DNA of 58,529 bases from Prevotella sp. OH937_COT-195 (GCF_003932845.1 NZ_RQZH01000016.1:1-58529), one strand, 5' to 3'; shown: positions 35,850 to 47,426, counted from the stretch's first letter. The notes: generated by a model not told the origin, from the sequence alone. A program made the numbers and translations.

Positions 35850-36809
35850 ATGAACAAAATAAAGAAATACCTCTCCACGGAGAAACCGCTCAAAGGACTA
35901 ATGGCGGTGGAATGGGTGGTAACGGCATACCTCGTGCTTACCACAATAGTGATACTCTTTTGCTACACCGATGCAGTAAACCCCGTGGCAATGCTCACGG
36001 GACGAGCGCGAGTGGTTGCAACGACCGCCGCGCTGTGGTTCATATACAGACTGTGGCCGTGCCGCATGACACGCTTTCTGCGCATTGCGGCGCAGATGGC
36101 ACTGCTCTCGTGGTGGTATCCCGACACCTACGAGATAAACCGCATGTTCCCCAATCTCGACCATGTTTTTGCCGAATGGGAGCAATCGTTGTTCGGATTT
36201 CAGCCCGCCTTGCTGTTTCACGAAGCGATGCCGGGGAGCATCTTCAGCGAACTTATGGATCTCGGTTACGCCTCTTATTACCCGATGATATTCCTCGTGG
36301 TGCTGTTCTATTTCGTGGCACGTTACGACGAGTTTCACAATGCGGCGTTCGTGGTACTCGGGTCGTTCTTCCTTTATTACGTTATTTTCATCTTCGTGCC
36401 GGTGGTGGGACCCACTTTCTACTACCACGCCGTTGGTATCGACCAAATCTCCAACGGCATTTTCCCCGACCTCGGCACCTACTTCAACAACCATCAGGAA
36501 TGTTTGCCGTCGCCGGGAGACACAGACGGAGTGTTCTATCGCTTCGTGGAGTCGGCCAAAGAAGCCGGCGAACGCCCAACGGCAGCCTTCCCCAGCAGTC
36601 ATGTGGGGTGCAGCACGGTGTTGATGTTGCTGGCATGGCACTCCAAGAAGCGATGGCTCGTGTGGACGCTCATGCCATTCTACGTACTGCTGTGTTTCTC
36701 AACGGTATATATACAGGCACACTATGCCATCGATGCCTTTGCCGGTCTCGCAACAGGCGTTGTCTTCTATTTCATGCTTTACGCCCTGTCAAAACGCGTA
36801 TGCAAATGA
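35850..36809 (+). CDS. PAP2 superfamily membrane phosphatase/transferase
   Basis: A 319-aa multi-pass protein. The PAP2 motifs are in the C-terminal third: PTAAFPSSHVGCSTVLMLL (PSxH) and AHYAIDAFAGLATG (H-x3-D). The pattern with a long linker and the wide-set motifs fits the PAP2_3 branch, which includes inositol-phosphorylceramide-type synthases and lipid phosphatases. Start at MNKIKKYLS, 7 bases after the epimerase stop; an upstream frame overlaps that gene. A role in sphingolipid or glycolipid synthesis is possible for this phylum but is inference. Confidence 0.85.
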   Translation: MNKIKKYLSTEKPLKGLMAVEWVVTAYLVLTTIVILFCYTDAVNPVAMLTGRARVVATTAALWFIYRLWPCRMTRFLRIAAQMALLSWWYPDTYEINRMFPNLDHVFAEWEQSLFGFQPALLFHEAMPGSIFSELMDLGYASYYPMIFLVVLFYFVARYDEFHNAAFVVLGSFFLYYVIFIFVPVVGPTFYYHAVGIDQISNGIFPDLGTYFNNHQECLPSPGDTDGVFYRFVESAKEAGERPTAAFPSSHVGCSTVLMLLAWHSKKRWLVWTLMPFYVLLCFSTVYIQAHYAIDAFAGLATGVVFYFMLYALSKRVCK

Positions 36810-36839
36810 AAGGCAACGCCGCATGGCACATGCGGTAAC

Positions 36840-36925
36840 GCAATTTCGGCGGTTTTGCCGACCAAAACGGGCGAAATTGCAAAACAAAACCGCCGAAATT
36901 GATAATCAAAACAGGCAGAATTGTT
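36840..36925. repeat. Dispersed palindromic repeat, copy C
   Basis: It contains the core twice in opposite orientation: caatttcggcggttttgc at 36841-36858 and caaaaccgccgaaattg at 36885-36901, forming a 17-bp palindrome. It begins 31 bases after the PAP2 stop and may act as its terminator. Confidence 0.85.
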
Positions 36926-37067
36926 TTTGAAAAAACAACCTGTGGTGTTTTCATTGGCAATAAACGGAAAAAGAGGAATAGTCCAAATATATTTACGATT
37001 GTCACACACCGCCTTTGCAAATATGCTGAAGCGTTGGTTAAAAGGTGGAAATTAAGAAAGAAAATCC

Positions 37068-37098
37068 TTTGTTTTTTTCCTTATTTACACTATCTTTG
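37068..37098 (+). promoter_or_regulatory. Promoter of the leuS operon
   Basis: TTTG (37068-37071), 19 bases, TATCTTTG (37091-37098), an exact consensus match; the leader would be about 37 bases. Confidence 0.8.
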
Positions 37099-37141
37099 CA
37101 GGCAGATTTGTAAAGAACAAAGAAATAAATCATAACGATAC

Positions 37142-40015
37142 ATGACGGAATACGATTTCAGAGCCATTGAAAAGAAATGGCAGGCGCGATGGGTTGAACA
37201 AAAAACATATCGTGTAACGGAGGATAAAGACAAGAAAAAACTATATGTACTCAACATGTTTCCGTACCCGTCGGGAGCGGGACTTCACGTCGGGCACCCC
37301 TTGGGATACATCGCAAGCGACATATATGCACGCTTCAAGCGTCTCGAAGGTTTCAATGTTCTAAACCCGATGGGATATGATGCCTACGGACTTCCTGCCG
37401 AACAGTATGCCATACAGACAGGACAGCACCCGGCAATAACGACCGAGAACAACATAAAACGCTATCGGGAACAACTCGACAAAATAGGATTTTGCTTCGA
37501 CTGGGAGCGAGAAGTACGCACCTGCGAGCCGGGGTATTACAAGTGGACACAGTGGGCTTTCGTCAAGATGTTCGGCTCTTTTTACAGCAATCGCCCTCTT
37601 GACGAGAACGACAGTGACCACACACCAAAGGCAAGGGACATGGGCACGCTGGAAGAATATTTCCGAAAGCACGGCACCGACGGACTGGAAAAGTATGGCG
37701 TGGCATGTTCGGAAGAACAGGAATTTACCGCCGACGAGTGGAACGCATGGGACGAAAAGCGACAGCAGGAAGTTCTGATGAACTACCGCATAGCATATCT
37801 CGGAGAAACAATGGTAAACTGGTGCTCCGAACTCGGCACTGTGCTTGCCAACGACGAGGTTGTAGACGGCGTGAGCGTGCGCGGCGGCTATCCCGTTGTG
37901 CAGAAAAAGATGCGGCAGTGGTGTCTGCGTGTGTCGGCATACGCACAAAGACTGCTCGACGGATTGGACACCGTGGATTGGACAGAGGCGCTGAAAGAGA
38001 CGCAAAAAAACTGGATCGGGCGCAGCGAAGGAGCCGAGGTGGAGTTCCGGGTGAAAGACTCCGACCGCTCGTTTACCATCTTCACCACACGCGCCGACAC
38101 CATGTTCGGCGTGACATTCATGGTACTTGCTCCGGAGAGCGAACTTGTAAACGTACTTACCACCGACAATCGGCGCAAGGAAGTGGAAGAATATGTGGCA
38201 TACGTAAAGAAACGCACCGAGCGCGACCGTATCTCCGACAAGAAAGTTACCGGAGTTTTCTCCGGCTCGTATGCCGTAAACCCGCTTACCGACGAACCCG
38301 TACCGATATGGATTTCGGAATATGTACTCGCCGGATACGGCACCGGCGCAATAATGGCAGTACCGGCACACGACTCTCGCGATTATGCTTTCGCCCGACA
38401 TTTCGGGCTTCCCATATTGCCGTTGATAGAAGGAGCGGATGTGTCGGAAGAGAGTTTCGACGCAAAGGAAGGCATTGTGTGCAACTCCTCGTCGGAGAAA
38501 CTGTCGCTCAACGGACTTACCGTTAAGGAGGCTGTCGAAAAGACAAAGCAATATGTAACGGAACATGACATGGGACGGGTGAAGGTGAACTTCCGCCTGC
38601 GCGATGCAATTTTCTCGCGGCAAAGATATTGGGGCGAGCCGTTCCCGGCATACTACAAAGACGGCATGCCGTACATGATACCCGAAAAATGCCTGCCGCT
38701 GGAACTGCCGGAAATAGACCAATATAAACCCACCGACGATGGACAACCGCCTCTGGGACGTGCCAAACGATGGGCATGGGACACCAAGTCAGATTCCATA
38801 GTTGACAATACGATGATTGACAACACCACGGTTTTCCCGCTCGAACTGAACACCATGCCCGGATTTGCAGGCTCAAGCGCATACTATTTGCGATATATGG
38901 ATCCGTCGAACAACAACGAATTGGTGGGCAGGAAAGTCAACGAATACTGGCAGAATGTTGACCTTTATGTAGGCGGAACGGAGCATGCCACGGGGCATCT
39001 GATATACTCCCGGTTTTGGAATAAGTTCCTTTTCGACATCGGGGTGTCGTGCAAGGAAGAACCATACGACAAACTAATAAACCAAGGAATGATACAGGGA
39101 CGAAGCAACTTCGTTTATCGCGACAACACGGCAACTGCCGAAAAGGGGCATCCGGTGTTCGTATCGCTCAACCTGAAGAAAGACTGCAAGGACGTTACAC
39201 CAATACATGTTGACGTGAACATTGTATCGAACGACATTCTCGACACCGGGGCTTTCAAGGCATGGCGACCCGAATATGCCGATGCAGAGTTTGTTCTCGA
39301 GGACGGGAAATATGTATGCGGCTGGGCGATAGAGAAGATGTCGAAGTCGATGTACAACGTTGTCAACCCCGACATGATAGTAGATAAATACGGCGCCGAC
39401 ACGCTACGGCTCTACGAGATGTTCCTCGGACCGGTGGAACAATCGAAACCCTGGGACACAAACGGCATCGACGGATGCCACCGTTTCCTGAAAAAATTCT
39501 GGAATCTTGCAGACAACGTCATCACCGCAACAGAGCCTTCCGCCGCCACGAAGGAATCGATGAAGAGTCTGCACAAACTGATAAAGAAGGTTTCGCAGGA
39601 CATTCCGCTCTTCTCTTACAACACGAGCATCTCGGCATTCATGATATGCGTGAACGAACTTTCACAGCAAAAATGCACCGATCGCGAAGTGATAAAAAGC
39701 CTCGCCGTGCTAATTGCACCGTTCGCACCGCACATCGCAGAGGAAATTTGGGAACGGCTGGGACAGCAGGGAAGCATCTGCGATGCGGCATGGCCTGCGT
39801 TCGACGAGAAATATCTTACGGAAAGCAGCGTGACAATGGGCATCGCTTTCAACGGCAAACGACGCTTTGAGATGCAGTTTGCTGCCGATGCCGGCAACGA
39901 TTTCATAGAAGAGACAGTAAGAAACGATGAGAGAACGGCGAAATACACCGATGGAAAGAAAATCGTAAAGGTAATCATCGTACCAAAGAGAATGGTCAAC
40001 ATCGTTCTCGGATAA
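37142..40015 (+). CDS. leuS: Leucine--tRNA ligase
   Basis: A class I synthetase charging tRNA-Leu. At 957 aa it is longer than E. coli LeuRS (860). HIGH is HVGH in [17 protein letters not shown] is present exactly in [12 protein letters not shown], and the editing domain has the threonine-rich [16 protein letters not shown] and [39 protein letters not shown] is typical. It leads a six-gene operon. Confidence 0.97.
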   Translation: MTEYDFRAIEKKWQARWVEQKTYRVTEDKDKKKLYVLNMFPYPSGAGLHVGHPLGYIASDIYARFKRLEGFNVLNPMGYDAYGLPAEQYAIQTGQHPAITTENNIKRYREQLDKIGFCFDWEREVRTCEPGYYKWTQWAFVKMFGSFYSNRPLDENDSDHTPKARDMGTLEEYFRKHGTDGLEKYGVACSEEQEFTADEWNAWDEKRQQEVLMNYRIAYLGETMVNWCSELGTVLANDEVVDGVSVRGGYPVVQKKMRQWCLRVSAYAQRLLDGLDTVDWTEALKETQKNWIGRSEGAEVEFRVKDSDRSFTIFTTRADTMFGVTFMVLAPESELVNVLTTDNRRKEVEEYVAYVKKRTERDRISDKKVTGVFSGSYAVNPLTDEPVPIWISEYVLAGYGTGAIMAVPAHDSRDYAFARHFGLPILPLIEGADVSEESFDAKEGIVCNSSSEKLSLNGLTVKEAVEKTKQYVTEHDMGRVKVNFRLRDAIFSRQRYWGEPFPAYYKDGMPYMIPEKCLPLELPEIDQYKPTDDGQPPLGRAKRWAWDTKSDSIVDNTMIDNTTVFPLELNTMPGFAGSSAYYLRYMDPSNNNELVGRKVNEYWQNVDLYVGGTEHATGHLIYSRFWNKFLFDIGVSCKEEPYDKLINQGMIQGRSNFVYRDNTATAEKGHPVFVSLNLKKDCKDVTPIHVDVNIVSNDILDTGAFKAWRPEYADAEFVLEDGKYVCGWAIEKMSKSMYNVVNPDMIVDKYGADTLRLYEMFLGPVEQSKPWDTNGIDGCHRFLKKFWNLADNVITATEPSAATKESMKSLHKLIKKVSQDIPLFSYNTSISAFMICVNELSQQKCTDREVIKSLAVLIAPFAPHIAEEIWERLGQQGSICDAAWPAFDEKYLTESSVTMGIAFNGKRRFEMQFAADAGNDFIEETVRNDERTAKYTDGKKIVKVIIVPKRMVNIVLG

Positions 40016-40057
40016 ACTGTATAGAAAAAACGGAAATAAATAAAAAAAACATAAACA

Positions 40058-41035
40058 ATGATGATGAACAAAACACTAATAAGGGCAGAGATGAGGGACT
40101 ACATAGGAATAACCCTCGCCCTCATACTGTATTCCTTCGGGTTCACGTTCTTTCTCATGCCCTACAACATAGTTACGGGTGGCGTGGCGGGTATCGCCGC
40201 AATCGTGTATTATGCCACGTCGTTCCCCAACTCGTACACATATTTCCTCATCAATGCATCATTGCTGATAATGGCATTGAAGATACTCGGAGTGAAGTTC
40301 CTTATGAAAACGATATATGCCACGTTCATGCTGTCGTTCCTCTTGTGGCTAATGAAGGACATAGCACCCGTGGATGAAGCCGGCAACATGATAAAGATAC
40401 TCGGCGAAGGACAGGATTTCATGTCGCTGCTCGTGGGATGTCTCATGACGGGAACGGCACTCGGACTGACATTTCTGTATAACGGCAGCACGGGAGGAAC
40501 AGACATTATCGCGGCATCTGTCAACAAATATCGCGATTTCTCGTTGGGAACGGTGCTCATATTCGTGGATTTCATAATCATAGGCAGTTGTATCTTCATA
40601 CCAAAGTTCGGTCCTTTCATTGACCGAATGACAATGGTGGTATTCGGTTTCTGCACCATGATTATCGAGAACTTCATGCTCGACTATATAATGAATCGCC
40701 AGAGACAGTCGGTTCAGTTTATGATATTCTCAAAGAAATATGACGAAATATCCAAAGCACTTGCCGAAGAAACCGACCACACGCTGACACTGCTCGACGG
40801 TCACGGGTGGTACACCGGCAACAAAGTAAAGGTAATCGTGATGCTTGCAAAGAAGAGCGAGAGCGTGATAATATTCCGAATAGTGAAAATGATAGACCCC
40901 AACGCATTTGTAAGCCAGAGTGCCGTGATAGGCGTTTTCGGTGAGGGATTCGACAAGATAAAGGTAAAAATAAAAAAGAAACATCTTGAAAAGAGTTCCA
41001 AAACGCTTGAACAAGAAACAGAACAAGAAGACTGA
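40058..41035 (+). CDS. YitT family membrane protein
   Basis: A 325-aa inner-membrane protein with an N-terminal five- to six-helix YitT domain (DUF161; [43 protein letters not shown]) and a C-terminal soluble DUF2179 domain ([44 protein letters not shown]). Function is not established; DUF2179 is thought to bind a small ligand. It lies 42 bases after leuS and 5 bases before the rdgB-like gene. Confidence 0.93.
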   Translation: MMMNKTLIRAEMRDYIGITLALILYSFGFTFFLMPYNIVTGGVAGIAAIVYYATSFPNSYTYFLINASLLIMALKILGVKFLMKTIYATFMLSFLLWLMKDIAPVDEAGNMIKILGEGQDFMSLLVGCLMTGTALGLTFLYNGSTGGTDIIAASVNKYRDFSLGTVLIFVDFIIIGSCIFIPKFGPFIDRMTMVVFGFCTMIIENFMLDYIMNRQRQSVQFMIFSKKYDEISKALAEETDHTLTLLDGHGWYTGNKVKVIVMLAKKSESVIIFRIVKMIDPNAFVSQSAVIGVFGEGFDKIKVKIKKKHLEKSSKTLEQETEQED

Positions 41036-41040
41036 ATGAT

Positions 41041-41646
41041 ATGAAGATAGTATTCGCCACGAACAACAATAACAAACTTTCGGAGATACGCAGAATACTC
41101 GGCGAAGGCTTCGAGGTGGTGTCACTCGCCGAGACAGGGTGCCGTGAAGACATTCCCGAGACGGGAGATACGCTTGAGGAGAATGCCGTACAGAAGGCAC
41201 GCTACGTCTTCGACAAATACGGATACAGTTGTTTTGCAGACGACACCGGACTCGAAGTCTATGCACTCGGCGGCGAACCGGGAGTGCATAGCGCACGTTA
41301 TGCCGAAGAAACCGACCACGACAGCAATGCCAACATGGAGAAACTGCTGCGAAAATTGGGCGACACAACCGAGCGCAAAGCACGTTTCCGAACAGTAATA
41401 GCACTGTTGGAAAAGAAAGAAAAACAAGAGAACGGGACACAGGAGGCAACGTTGCACATTTTCGAAGGTAAGGTGGAAGGCTCCATAATCACGGAAAAAC
41501 GAGGCAACGAAGGCTTCGGTTACGACCCCGTATTCGTGCCGGAAGGGTATGACAAGACATTCGCCGAACTCGGCATGGACATAAAGAACAATATCTCACA
41601 CCGCGCAAAGGCGGTCAGAAAACTTGCCGACCACTTGCTTAAATGA
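41041..41646 (+). CDS. Non-canonical purine NTP pyrophosphatase (RdgB/HAM1 family)
   Basis: Hydrolyses dITP, ITP and XTP to monophosphates, keeping deaminated purines out of DNA. The 201-aa protein starts [16 protein letters not shown], contains [24 protein letters not shown] with the catalytic Asp, and [15 protein letters not shown]. It overlaps the GT2 gene by 4 bases (ATGA). Confidence 0.95.
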   Translation: MKIVFATNNNNKLSEIRRILGEGFEVVSLAETGCREDIPETGDTLEENAVQKARYVFDKYGYSCFADDTGLEVYALGGEPGVHSARYAEETDHDSNANMEKLLRKLGDTTERKARFRTVIALLEKKEKQENGTQEATLHIFEGKVEGSIITEKRGNEGFGYDPVFVPEGYDKTFAELGMDIKNNISHRAKAVRKLADHLLK

Positions 41647-42548
41647 AACATGAACTCTCCGTTTTGATACCTGTTTTCAACTGCCGATGCCGGGATTTGA
41701 CAGAGTCCCTGCATCGGCAGTTGCGCGTTTTGCCGGTAAAATATGAAATTATAGTTGCCGACGATGGTTCGACAGACACACAAGTGATTGCTGAAAACAG
41801 AAGCATAAAGACATTGGAGAATGTCAGACTAATAGAACGGAACATAAATTCGGGACGTGCAAAAATAAGAAATTTCCTTGCAAGAGAAGCACAACATTCC
41901 AACCTTTTGTTCCTCGATGGCGACATGAGTATTGAAAAAGACGATTTCATTGCCAATTACATCAAACACGACGCACCTGTGGTATATGGCGGATACGACA
42001 TAACACACAACGACGAAACACTCAAATCAAACCTGCGATACAGATACGAACGCAAAGCGGAGGGCAACCACAGTGCCGCAATACGCAGCAAAAAACCGTA
42101 CAACGATTTCCACACGAGCAACTTTATGACAACGAAAGAGATAATGACCCGCTTCCCTTTCGACGAGCGTCTCAGACACTACGGCTACGAGGACGTGCTG
42201 TGGGGAAAGACACTTCGAGACAACGGCATTGTCATAAAGCACATAGACAACCCACTGACATTTGCAGACTTCGAGACAAATGACGGTTTCGTACGCAAGA
42301 CAGAGGAAGGACTGCGCACACTGCGCATGTTCAAAGACGAACTGCAGGGTTATTCATCGCTGCTCGAATACGAACGAATAATACGCCGGTTGCATCTTGT
42401 TCCGCTGATGCGCCGCATGTTCAGACTGTTGCGTAAAACTCTTTTGCACAACTTGGAAAGCAATAATCCAAGCATTTTCAAGTTTAATATATACAAACTC
42501 CTATATTTCCTCAACGAAGAACGAGGAAACAACAAGGAGACAAAATGA
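41643..42548 (+). CDS. Glycosyltransferase family 2
   Basis: A 301-aa GT-A glycosyltransferase. [22 protein letters not shown] and [10 protein letters not shown] at the N-terminus bind the nucleotide sugar; [13 protein letters not shown] has the DxD-type metal site; [17 protein letters not shown] holds the catalytic acidic residues (ED). Sequence fits cytoplasmic transferases for LPS or capsule. Overlaps by 4 bases with the genes on both sides, so it is translationally coupled to rdgB and the porZ-like gene. Confidence 0.9.
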   Translation: MKHELSVLIPVFNCRCRDLTESLHRQLRVLPVKYEIIVADDGSTDTQVIAENRSIKTLENVRLIERNINSGRAKIRNFLAREAQHSNLLFLDGDMSIEKDDFIANYIKHDAPVVYGGYDITHNDETLKSNLRYRYERKAEGNHSAAIRSKKPYNDFHTSNFMTTKEIMTRFPFDERLRHYGYEDVLWGKTLRDNGIVIKHIDNPLTFADFETNDGFVRKTEEGLRTLRMFKDELQGYSSLLEYERIIRRLHLVPLMRRMFRLLRKTLLHNLESNNPSIFKFNIYKLLYFLNEERGNNKETK

Positions 42549-42580
42549 TTGATGATAAGATAATTAAAACAACGGTTTCT

Positions 42581-44713
42581 ATGAGGAAATACATATTATT
42601 AGTTGTCGGAATGATTGTTTCGGCAACGAAAGTTTCGGCAAGTGTGGGACAATGGAATGCCTACATGGCATACAGCAAGATAACCGATATAGAACCATCG
42701 GGCAAAAAAGTTTATGTACTCGCAAGCAATAATCTTTTCTCATACAATCCGAACGACAACAGCATCGAGACATACGACAAGATAAGAACTCTGTCCGACA
42801 CCGGAATTTTGCACATAGCATGGTGCAAAGCGGCAAAAAAACTCGTAATAGTATATGACAACCAGAACATCGACCTCATGCAAAATGACGGCACGGTAGA
42901 GAACAACAGCAGTTTATACAACAAAATAATGTCGGAGAACAAATCGGTGTCGTGCATAACGATAAACGGAAAGAACGCATATCTCGGCACCGATTTCGGA
43001 ATAATAAAACTCAATGTGGCGGACAACGAGATTAGTGCGACATACAATTTCGGGGCAAAGATTTCAAACATAACAATAAAAGACGGCATAATTTTCTGCA
43101 AAACAAACAAGGGAGAGAAGCGCGGCGACATGAATGACAACCTTCTCGATCCGGCATCGTGGACACCGCTGAAAAGTGGCGAGAAACCGGACTATGTAAA
43201 CGAAAACACCATAATACAAAACTCTGACAACGGATATACCGAACTGATTGCATTCGACAGTAACAACAAATGCTATTGGAGTACGCAGAAAGACGGAAAA
43301 CTGCAGTCATGGAAACTCAACAACGATGGAAGCAGAACAATTACAGCAAGCGGCATACTGCCCGAAGGACCAACATATAACTACTTTACCACGATGCGTT
43401 TCTACGGCGACAAACTATACACCTGCGGAGGAAGTTTCACACGGTGGGGCGATAAACTGAGACCGGGTTGCATACAGACATACGACGGGAAAGAATGGTT
43501 CAACTATGAAGATAATCTCAAAGAGAAAACGGGAATACCTTATTACGATTTGATGGACTTTGACATCGACCCGACATACACCAAAGGCGTGCGCCTGATG
43601 GCAGGGGGAAGAACCGGACTATACGAGTTTATAGACGGAAAATTCATGAAACTATACAACACCGACAACTCGTTGCTGCAAGCCGCTTACACGGTACTTA
43701 AAAACAGTTATGTACTCGTATTAGGCGTAAACTTCGACAAAAAAGGAAATTTGTGGCTGCTCAACGGAATGGCATACAACGTGTGCCTGCTGAAATACGG
43801 AGCCGACGGAAAATGGAATACATTCCCAAAGAGCGAACTGATACAGGACAAGAACGTGGTACTGCACTATCCGTCGCACTCGTTCATGGACCGCAACGGA
43901 CTGCTATGGTTTGCCAACGACTATTGGCACATGCCTTCATTCTACTGCTATGACACCGAAAAAGACATACTCGTTTCATACAAAGAGCCTTTCAAAAACC
44001 AAGACGGAACGGAGTATGCAGTGAACGCCATCGAGTCGATAATGCAAACCAGGGACGGAAATATATGGATAGGAAGCAGCGGAGGACCAGCATATCTGCC
44101 AAAGGAAAGCATAGGAAAAAATGACAATACGCTCATTCAAGTAAAGGTGCCACGCAACGACGGAAGCAATCTTGCCGACTATCTGCTCAACGGTGTCAAC
44201 ATAAACTGCATGGCAGAAGACCCTGCCGGTCGCAAGTGGTTCGGCACCTTCCACGATGGTGCATATCTTATTGACAGTGACGGCATAACCGAACTGAAAC
44301 ATTTCACGGCTCAAAACAGTCCTCTGTTGGACAACGAAATAGAATCCATAGCGATAAATGAAAAAACCGGAGAGGTTTTCTTCGGTACAAACAAAGGACT
44401 TTGTTCGTACATGAGCGATGCCTCGAAGGCAAACGATGAAATGAACGAAGACAACGTATATGCATATCCAAACCCCGTGAAACCCGAATACGACGGACTG
44501 ATAAGCGTGGTGGGACTGACATTTAACGCAGATGTCAAGATAACGACAAGCAACGGGGTACTCGTAAGTCAGGGACGCAGCAACGGTGGTATGTTCACAT
44601 GGGACGGTCGCGATCTCAACGGCAATCGGGTGGCATCGGGCATATACATGGTACATACTGCAACAGCCGACGGCAAATCGGGCATGGTGTGCAAGATTGC
44701 CATAATAAACTGA
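42581..44713 (+). CDS. porZ: PorZ-like T9SS protein (two beta-propellers)
   Basis: A 710-aa exported protein. I start at MRKYILLVVGMIV, which gives a clean signal peptide ending KVSA|S; an upstream ATG at 42545 overlaps the GT2 gene. The mature protein opens VGQWNAYMAYSKITDIEPSG, followed by propeller blades (VYVLASNNLFSYNPNDNSI, AYLGTDFGIIKLN) and two-component-regulator-propeller-type blades (DGNIWIGSSGGPAYLP, EDPAGRKWFGTFHDGAYL, VFFGTNKGLCSYM). The C-terminus (NVYAYPNPVKPEYDG...GLTFNADVKITTSNG...ASGIYMVH) is a beta-sandwich. This order matches PorZ, a surface protein needed for T9SS cargo modification with A-LPS in Porphyromonas gingivalis. The assignment is by pattern, without a database search. 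Confidence 0.75.
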   Translation: MRKYILLVVGMIVSATKVSASVGQWNAYMAYSKITDIEPSGKKVYVLASNNLFSYNPNDNSIETYDKIRTLSDTGILHIAWCKAAKKLVIVYDNQNIDLMQNDGTVENNSSLYNKIMSENKSVSCITINGKNAYLGTDFGIIKLNVADNEISATYNFGAKISNITIKDGIIFCKTNKGEKRGDMNDNLLDPASWTPLKSGEKPDYVNENTIIQNSDNGYTELIAFDSNNKCYWSTQKDGKLQSWKLNNDGSRTITASGILPEGPTYNYFTTMRFYGDKLYTCGGSFTRWGDKLRPGCIQTYDGKEWFNYEDNLKEKTGIPYYDLMDFDIDPTYTKGVRLMAGGRTGLYEFIDGKFMKLYNTDNSLLQAAYTVLKNSYVLVLGVNFDKKGNLWLLNGMAYNVCLLKYGADGKWNTFPKSELIQDKNVVLHYPSHSFMDRNGLLWFANDYWHMPSFYCYDTEKDILVSYKEPFKNQDGTEYAVNAIESIMQTRDGNIWIGSSGGPAYLPKESIGKNDNTLIQVKVPRNDGSNLADYLLNGVNINCMAEDPAGRKWFGTFHDGAYLIDSDGITELKHFTAQNSPLLDNEIESIAINEKTGEVFFGTNKGLCSYMSDASKANDEMNEDNVYAYPNPVKPEYDGLISVVGLTFNADVKITTSNGVLVSQGRSNGGMFTWDGRDLNGNRVASGIYMVHTATADGKSGMVCKIAIIN

Positions 44714-44734
44714 CATACCGCTATTACTCCGAAA

Positions 44735-45778
44735 ATGGAAAGAAAACAATGGATAGACACTCTGCGAGGCATCTGTATGACCGCCATATTGCTGTTTCAT
44801 ACGGAGATGTACTATTCCGGCGACTACATCATTCCATACGGTTGTTATGTCCACAACGCACTGGCGACCTTTTTCTTCGTATCGGGCTATCTCTTTTGCG
44901 GCAACAGTCGCGACGGTCGGGAATTTGATTTTGCACGCAAGATAAGGTCTGTATTCAAGACACTGATAGTGCCTTATTTCATCTTTACCACCGTTATCGG
45001 AACAATAAAGATTGTTGCAAACCATGCCGAATCCACCGAAATTCTGCATAACATTATCCTCGGCAAAGCATCATGGTTCGTTGCGGCACTGATTGTTGCA
45101 GAACTTTTGCTTGCCGTGACAATGTTCATAACACGAGGAAAAACCGTGTTGTTATCCATCACGGCACTGTTATCTTTTATCACGGTATTCGTAATAGGCA
45201 ACAAACACAACCCTTCTCCACTCTTCAACGAACAAAATTCATGGTATGTCAACGATGCCTTTCTTGCCATGGGAATAATGATTTGCGGCATTTTCTACCG
45301 TCGTCACGAAGATTTTTTCAACCGTTTCAACACAATATTATATACATCATTGCTTTTCATATTATTATTAATTATAAAAAACATTATTATTATATATCAA
45401 ATAAACACTGTGTTGGGAAGTATAGAAGTATCTAACATCCCGATGTTCCTTACCGACATCGGTATCGCAATTCTATTCCTTGTAAATCTTAGCAAACTTA
45501 TCAATAAACTGCCGTTGATAAGTTGGACGGGGGCACATTCGCTTGTTTATTATTTTTTTTGTGGTGCAGTTCCTGCAACGGTGACATTTTTATTCAACAA
45601 AATAGGATTTCAATACAGCCATTATTGGCAAATTATCGTTATGTTGACAGCAGTATATTTTATATGCACTGCCATCGCTTTTACAATTTACAGATATACC
45701 CCTTTCTTGGTTGGTAGAACCAAGAAAAATTATTTTCTCCCGTTAATAATGATGCTTATTACTGCAACCGGGACATAA
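44735..45778 (+). CDS. Membrane acyltransferase (acyltransferase_3 family)
   Basis: A 347-aa multi-pass protein; opens MERKQWIDTLRGICMTAILLFHTEMYYSG with the likely catalytic His, then FFFVSGYLFCGNSR. Hydrophobic segments continue to the C-terminus (~10). It lies 21 bases after the porZ-like gene and ends the leuS operon at a strong terminator. A role in acylating an exported glycan (for example A-LPS, given the PorZ-like neighbour) is inference. Confidence 0.88.
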   Translation: MERKQWIDTLRGICMTAILLFHTEMYYSGDYIIPYGCYVHNALATFFFVSGYLFCGNSRDGREFDFARKIRSVFKTLIVPYFIFTTVIGTIKIVANHAESTEILHNIILGKASWFVAALIVAELLLAVTMFITRGKTVLLSITALLSFITVFVIGNKHNPSPLFNEQNSWYVNDAFLAMGIMICGIFYRRHEDFFNRFNTILYTSLLFILLLIIKNIIIIYQINTVLGSIEVSNIPMFLTDIGIAILFLVNLSKLINKLPLISWTGAHSLVYYFFCGAVPATVTFLFNKIGFQYSHYWQIIVMLTAVYFICTAIAFTIYRYTPFLVGRTKKNYFLPLIMMLITATGT

Positions 45779-45802
45779 AATAACAAACATTAATAGACAT
45801 AT

Positions 45803-45845
45803 AACTGCCCCGAATACATCAATTATAAAGGTATTCAGGGCAGTT
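45803..45845 (+). terminator. Terminator of the leuS-porZ-acyltransferase operon
   Basis: Arms 45803-45817 and 45831-45845 pair at 14 of 15 positions around 13 bases, followed by tttttt. The stop codon of the convergent gene at 45835 lies in the right arm. Confidence 0.85.
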
Positions 45846-47208
45846 TTTTGTTCTCGTACAACTCCGTTCTAACACCCATTTTGCCAAACTGTTTTACCAT
45901 TCGGTAGTTGCGGTGTATAAGGTCTATGTCCTCATCGGGAAGATTGAACACGTTGGAATAGAACACATATTTTTCCTTTCCGGTGAAATCTGCCCATTGA
46001 CGGTGGTCGCCATTCAAATCAACACCATCTATTTCTCCGTTGTTTGGAAAGAAAGTGGCAACATCGGCAATGTCTATGCCCCGTTTGTCTATATACTCAA
46101 TCATGTCACGTCGCACTCCCCAATAGTTGAGATGTGCAAGTGAAGCGTCCCAACCTTGCGACATCTTGTCCGGATATACAATGAAATTGCCGGCTGCAAG
46201 TGCGACGAACATCACCACATACACAATATGTCTGTGAACATACTCACGAAGCATTGCCACGGCAAGCAATGCAATCAACATATAACTTACTGTGAAATAA
46301 CGGTGTCCTATCGGATTTACTATGAACAGACTTATGCCCCATACCACGGAAGTGGAGCCTGTGGCAACGACAAACATATTCCGATATTTCTTGTTTTTCC
46401 ATCCCCCACGAAAGAAAAGTACGAATGTAACGAAAAGCAAAAGCACAATTCGCCCGAAATCGGTGAACCGCTGACCTATTACTGCTACGTTCCAAGAGAA
46501 ATTGGTGAAGAAACCGGCAATAGAGCCATATCCCGTGGCATCGCCCCAAGTGCTCTCCGGATTGGATATTATCCAACCCTTACATGTTAATCTCCAAACA
46601 ATAAAAACAACGGCGGGAAGACAACCCAAAAGATATGCTTTCCACTTGATGAAAACACGGTTTACAAACAAATCAACCAAAAACAACCCTCCGCAAAGCA
46701 TCATTCCACGCAAAGACACTATACCGAGGAATGCCAAACCCGTTGCCTTGCGCCAACCGCTGTCGCGCAACATTCCGTTCAATGCGAGCATGAAAAAGAA
46801 CATCAGCGGCACCTCAGTGGTGACAAGGGTCATCTGAGACAATAACGTCGCATCTGCAATCATCAATACAAATGCTGCCACGGCATCGCTCTTTTTCTTG
46901 AAATAGAAACAACATAAATCCCACGATTGCCACAATATACCGAAAACAAAAGGAAGAAGTACCAAATGAGACACCAGCAACGACCGTCCGAAAAGTTTCC
47001 ACGAAGCAGCCATCAGTGTGGCAATAAATGGCGGATGTCCCGGATCTGTTGCCGCGGGAATATTTCCCCACGCCATTATTCCGTTTTCATACAAGAAATT
47101 TCCCATTGCAGACACAAACGTGGTGTTGTCCCAGAAAATACCGGTATGTAAAGCAACAAAACCTATAAACAAGGTAAGTAATATAAAAATCAGTGTTTTT
47201 CTTATCAT
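45835..47208 (-). CDS. GT-C type membrane glycosyltransferase (ArnT/GT39-like)
   Basis: A 457-aa integral membrane protein with about ten hydrophobic segments. After the first helix it has GIFWDNTTFVSAMGNFLY with an acidic residue (D27) in the first periplasmic loop, then AATDPGHPPFIATLMA, the DPGHPP pattern of dolichyl/undecaprenyl-phosphate mannosyltransferase-like proteins (GT39/83). It would transfer a sugar from a lipid carrier to a periplasmic acceptor; donor and acceptor are unknown. It is a single gene, adjacent to the candidate oriC. Confidence 0.82.
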   Translation of the reverse strand: MIRKTLIFILLTLFIGFVALHTGIFWDNTTFVSAMGNFLYENGIMAWGNIPAATDPGHPPFIATLMAASWKLFGRSLLVSHLVLLPFVFGILWQSWDLCCFYFKKKSDAVAAFVLMIADATLLSQMTLVTTEVPLMFFFMLALNGMLRDSGWRKATGLAFLGIVSLRGMMLCGGLFLVDLFVNRVFIKWKAYLLGCLPAVVFIVWRLTCKGWIISNPESTWGDATGYGSIAGFFTNFSWNVAVIGQRFTDFGRIVLLLFVTFVLFFRGGWKNKKYRNMFVVATGSTSVVWGISLFIVNPIGHRYFTVSYMLIALLAVAMLREYVHRHIVYVVMFVALAAGNFIVYPDKMSQGWDASLAHLNYWGVRRDMIEYIDKRGIDIADVATFFPNNGEIDGVDLNGDHRQWADFTGKEKYVFYSNVFNLPDEDIDLIHRNYRMVKQFGKMGVRTELYENKKLP

Positions 47209-47235
47209 TTAATTTCCCAATGTTTCTTCAAATTG

Positions 47236-47243
47236 CAAAATTA
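47236..47243 (-). promoter_or_regulatory. -7 element of the GT-C gene
   Basis: Minus-strand TAATTTTG, 28 bases before the start. No -33 at the usual spacing. Confidence 0.4.
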
Positions 47244-47426
47244 ACAAATTAATTTATTAAATGAAATAATACAACCAAAATAAGCAAACGTCAGTCATAT
47301 TTTCAAAATTTAAAGTACATGTTCATTGACATTTAACTTTGAACAACCGCTTAACAAAAAACATTCAGTGACATGACAAATACTTGAAAAGTACTTTATG
47401 ATTTACAATTTAGTCTGTTTTGATTT

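Noticed and set aside
37361..38746. 461-codon minus-strand frame opposite leuS
   Set aside because: Antisense shadow produced by leuS codon use; no motifs.
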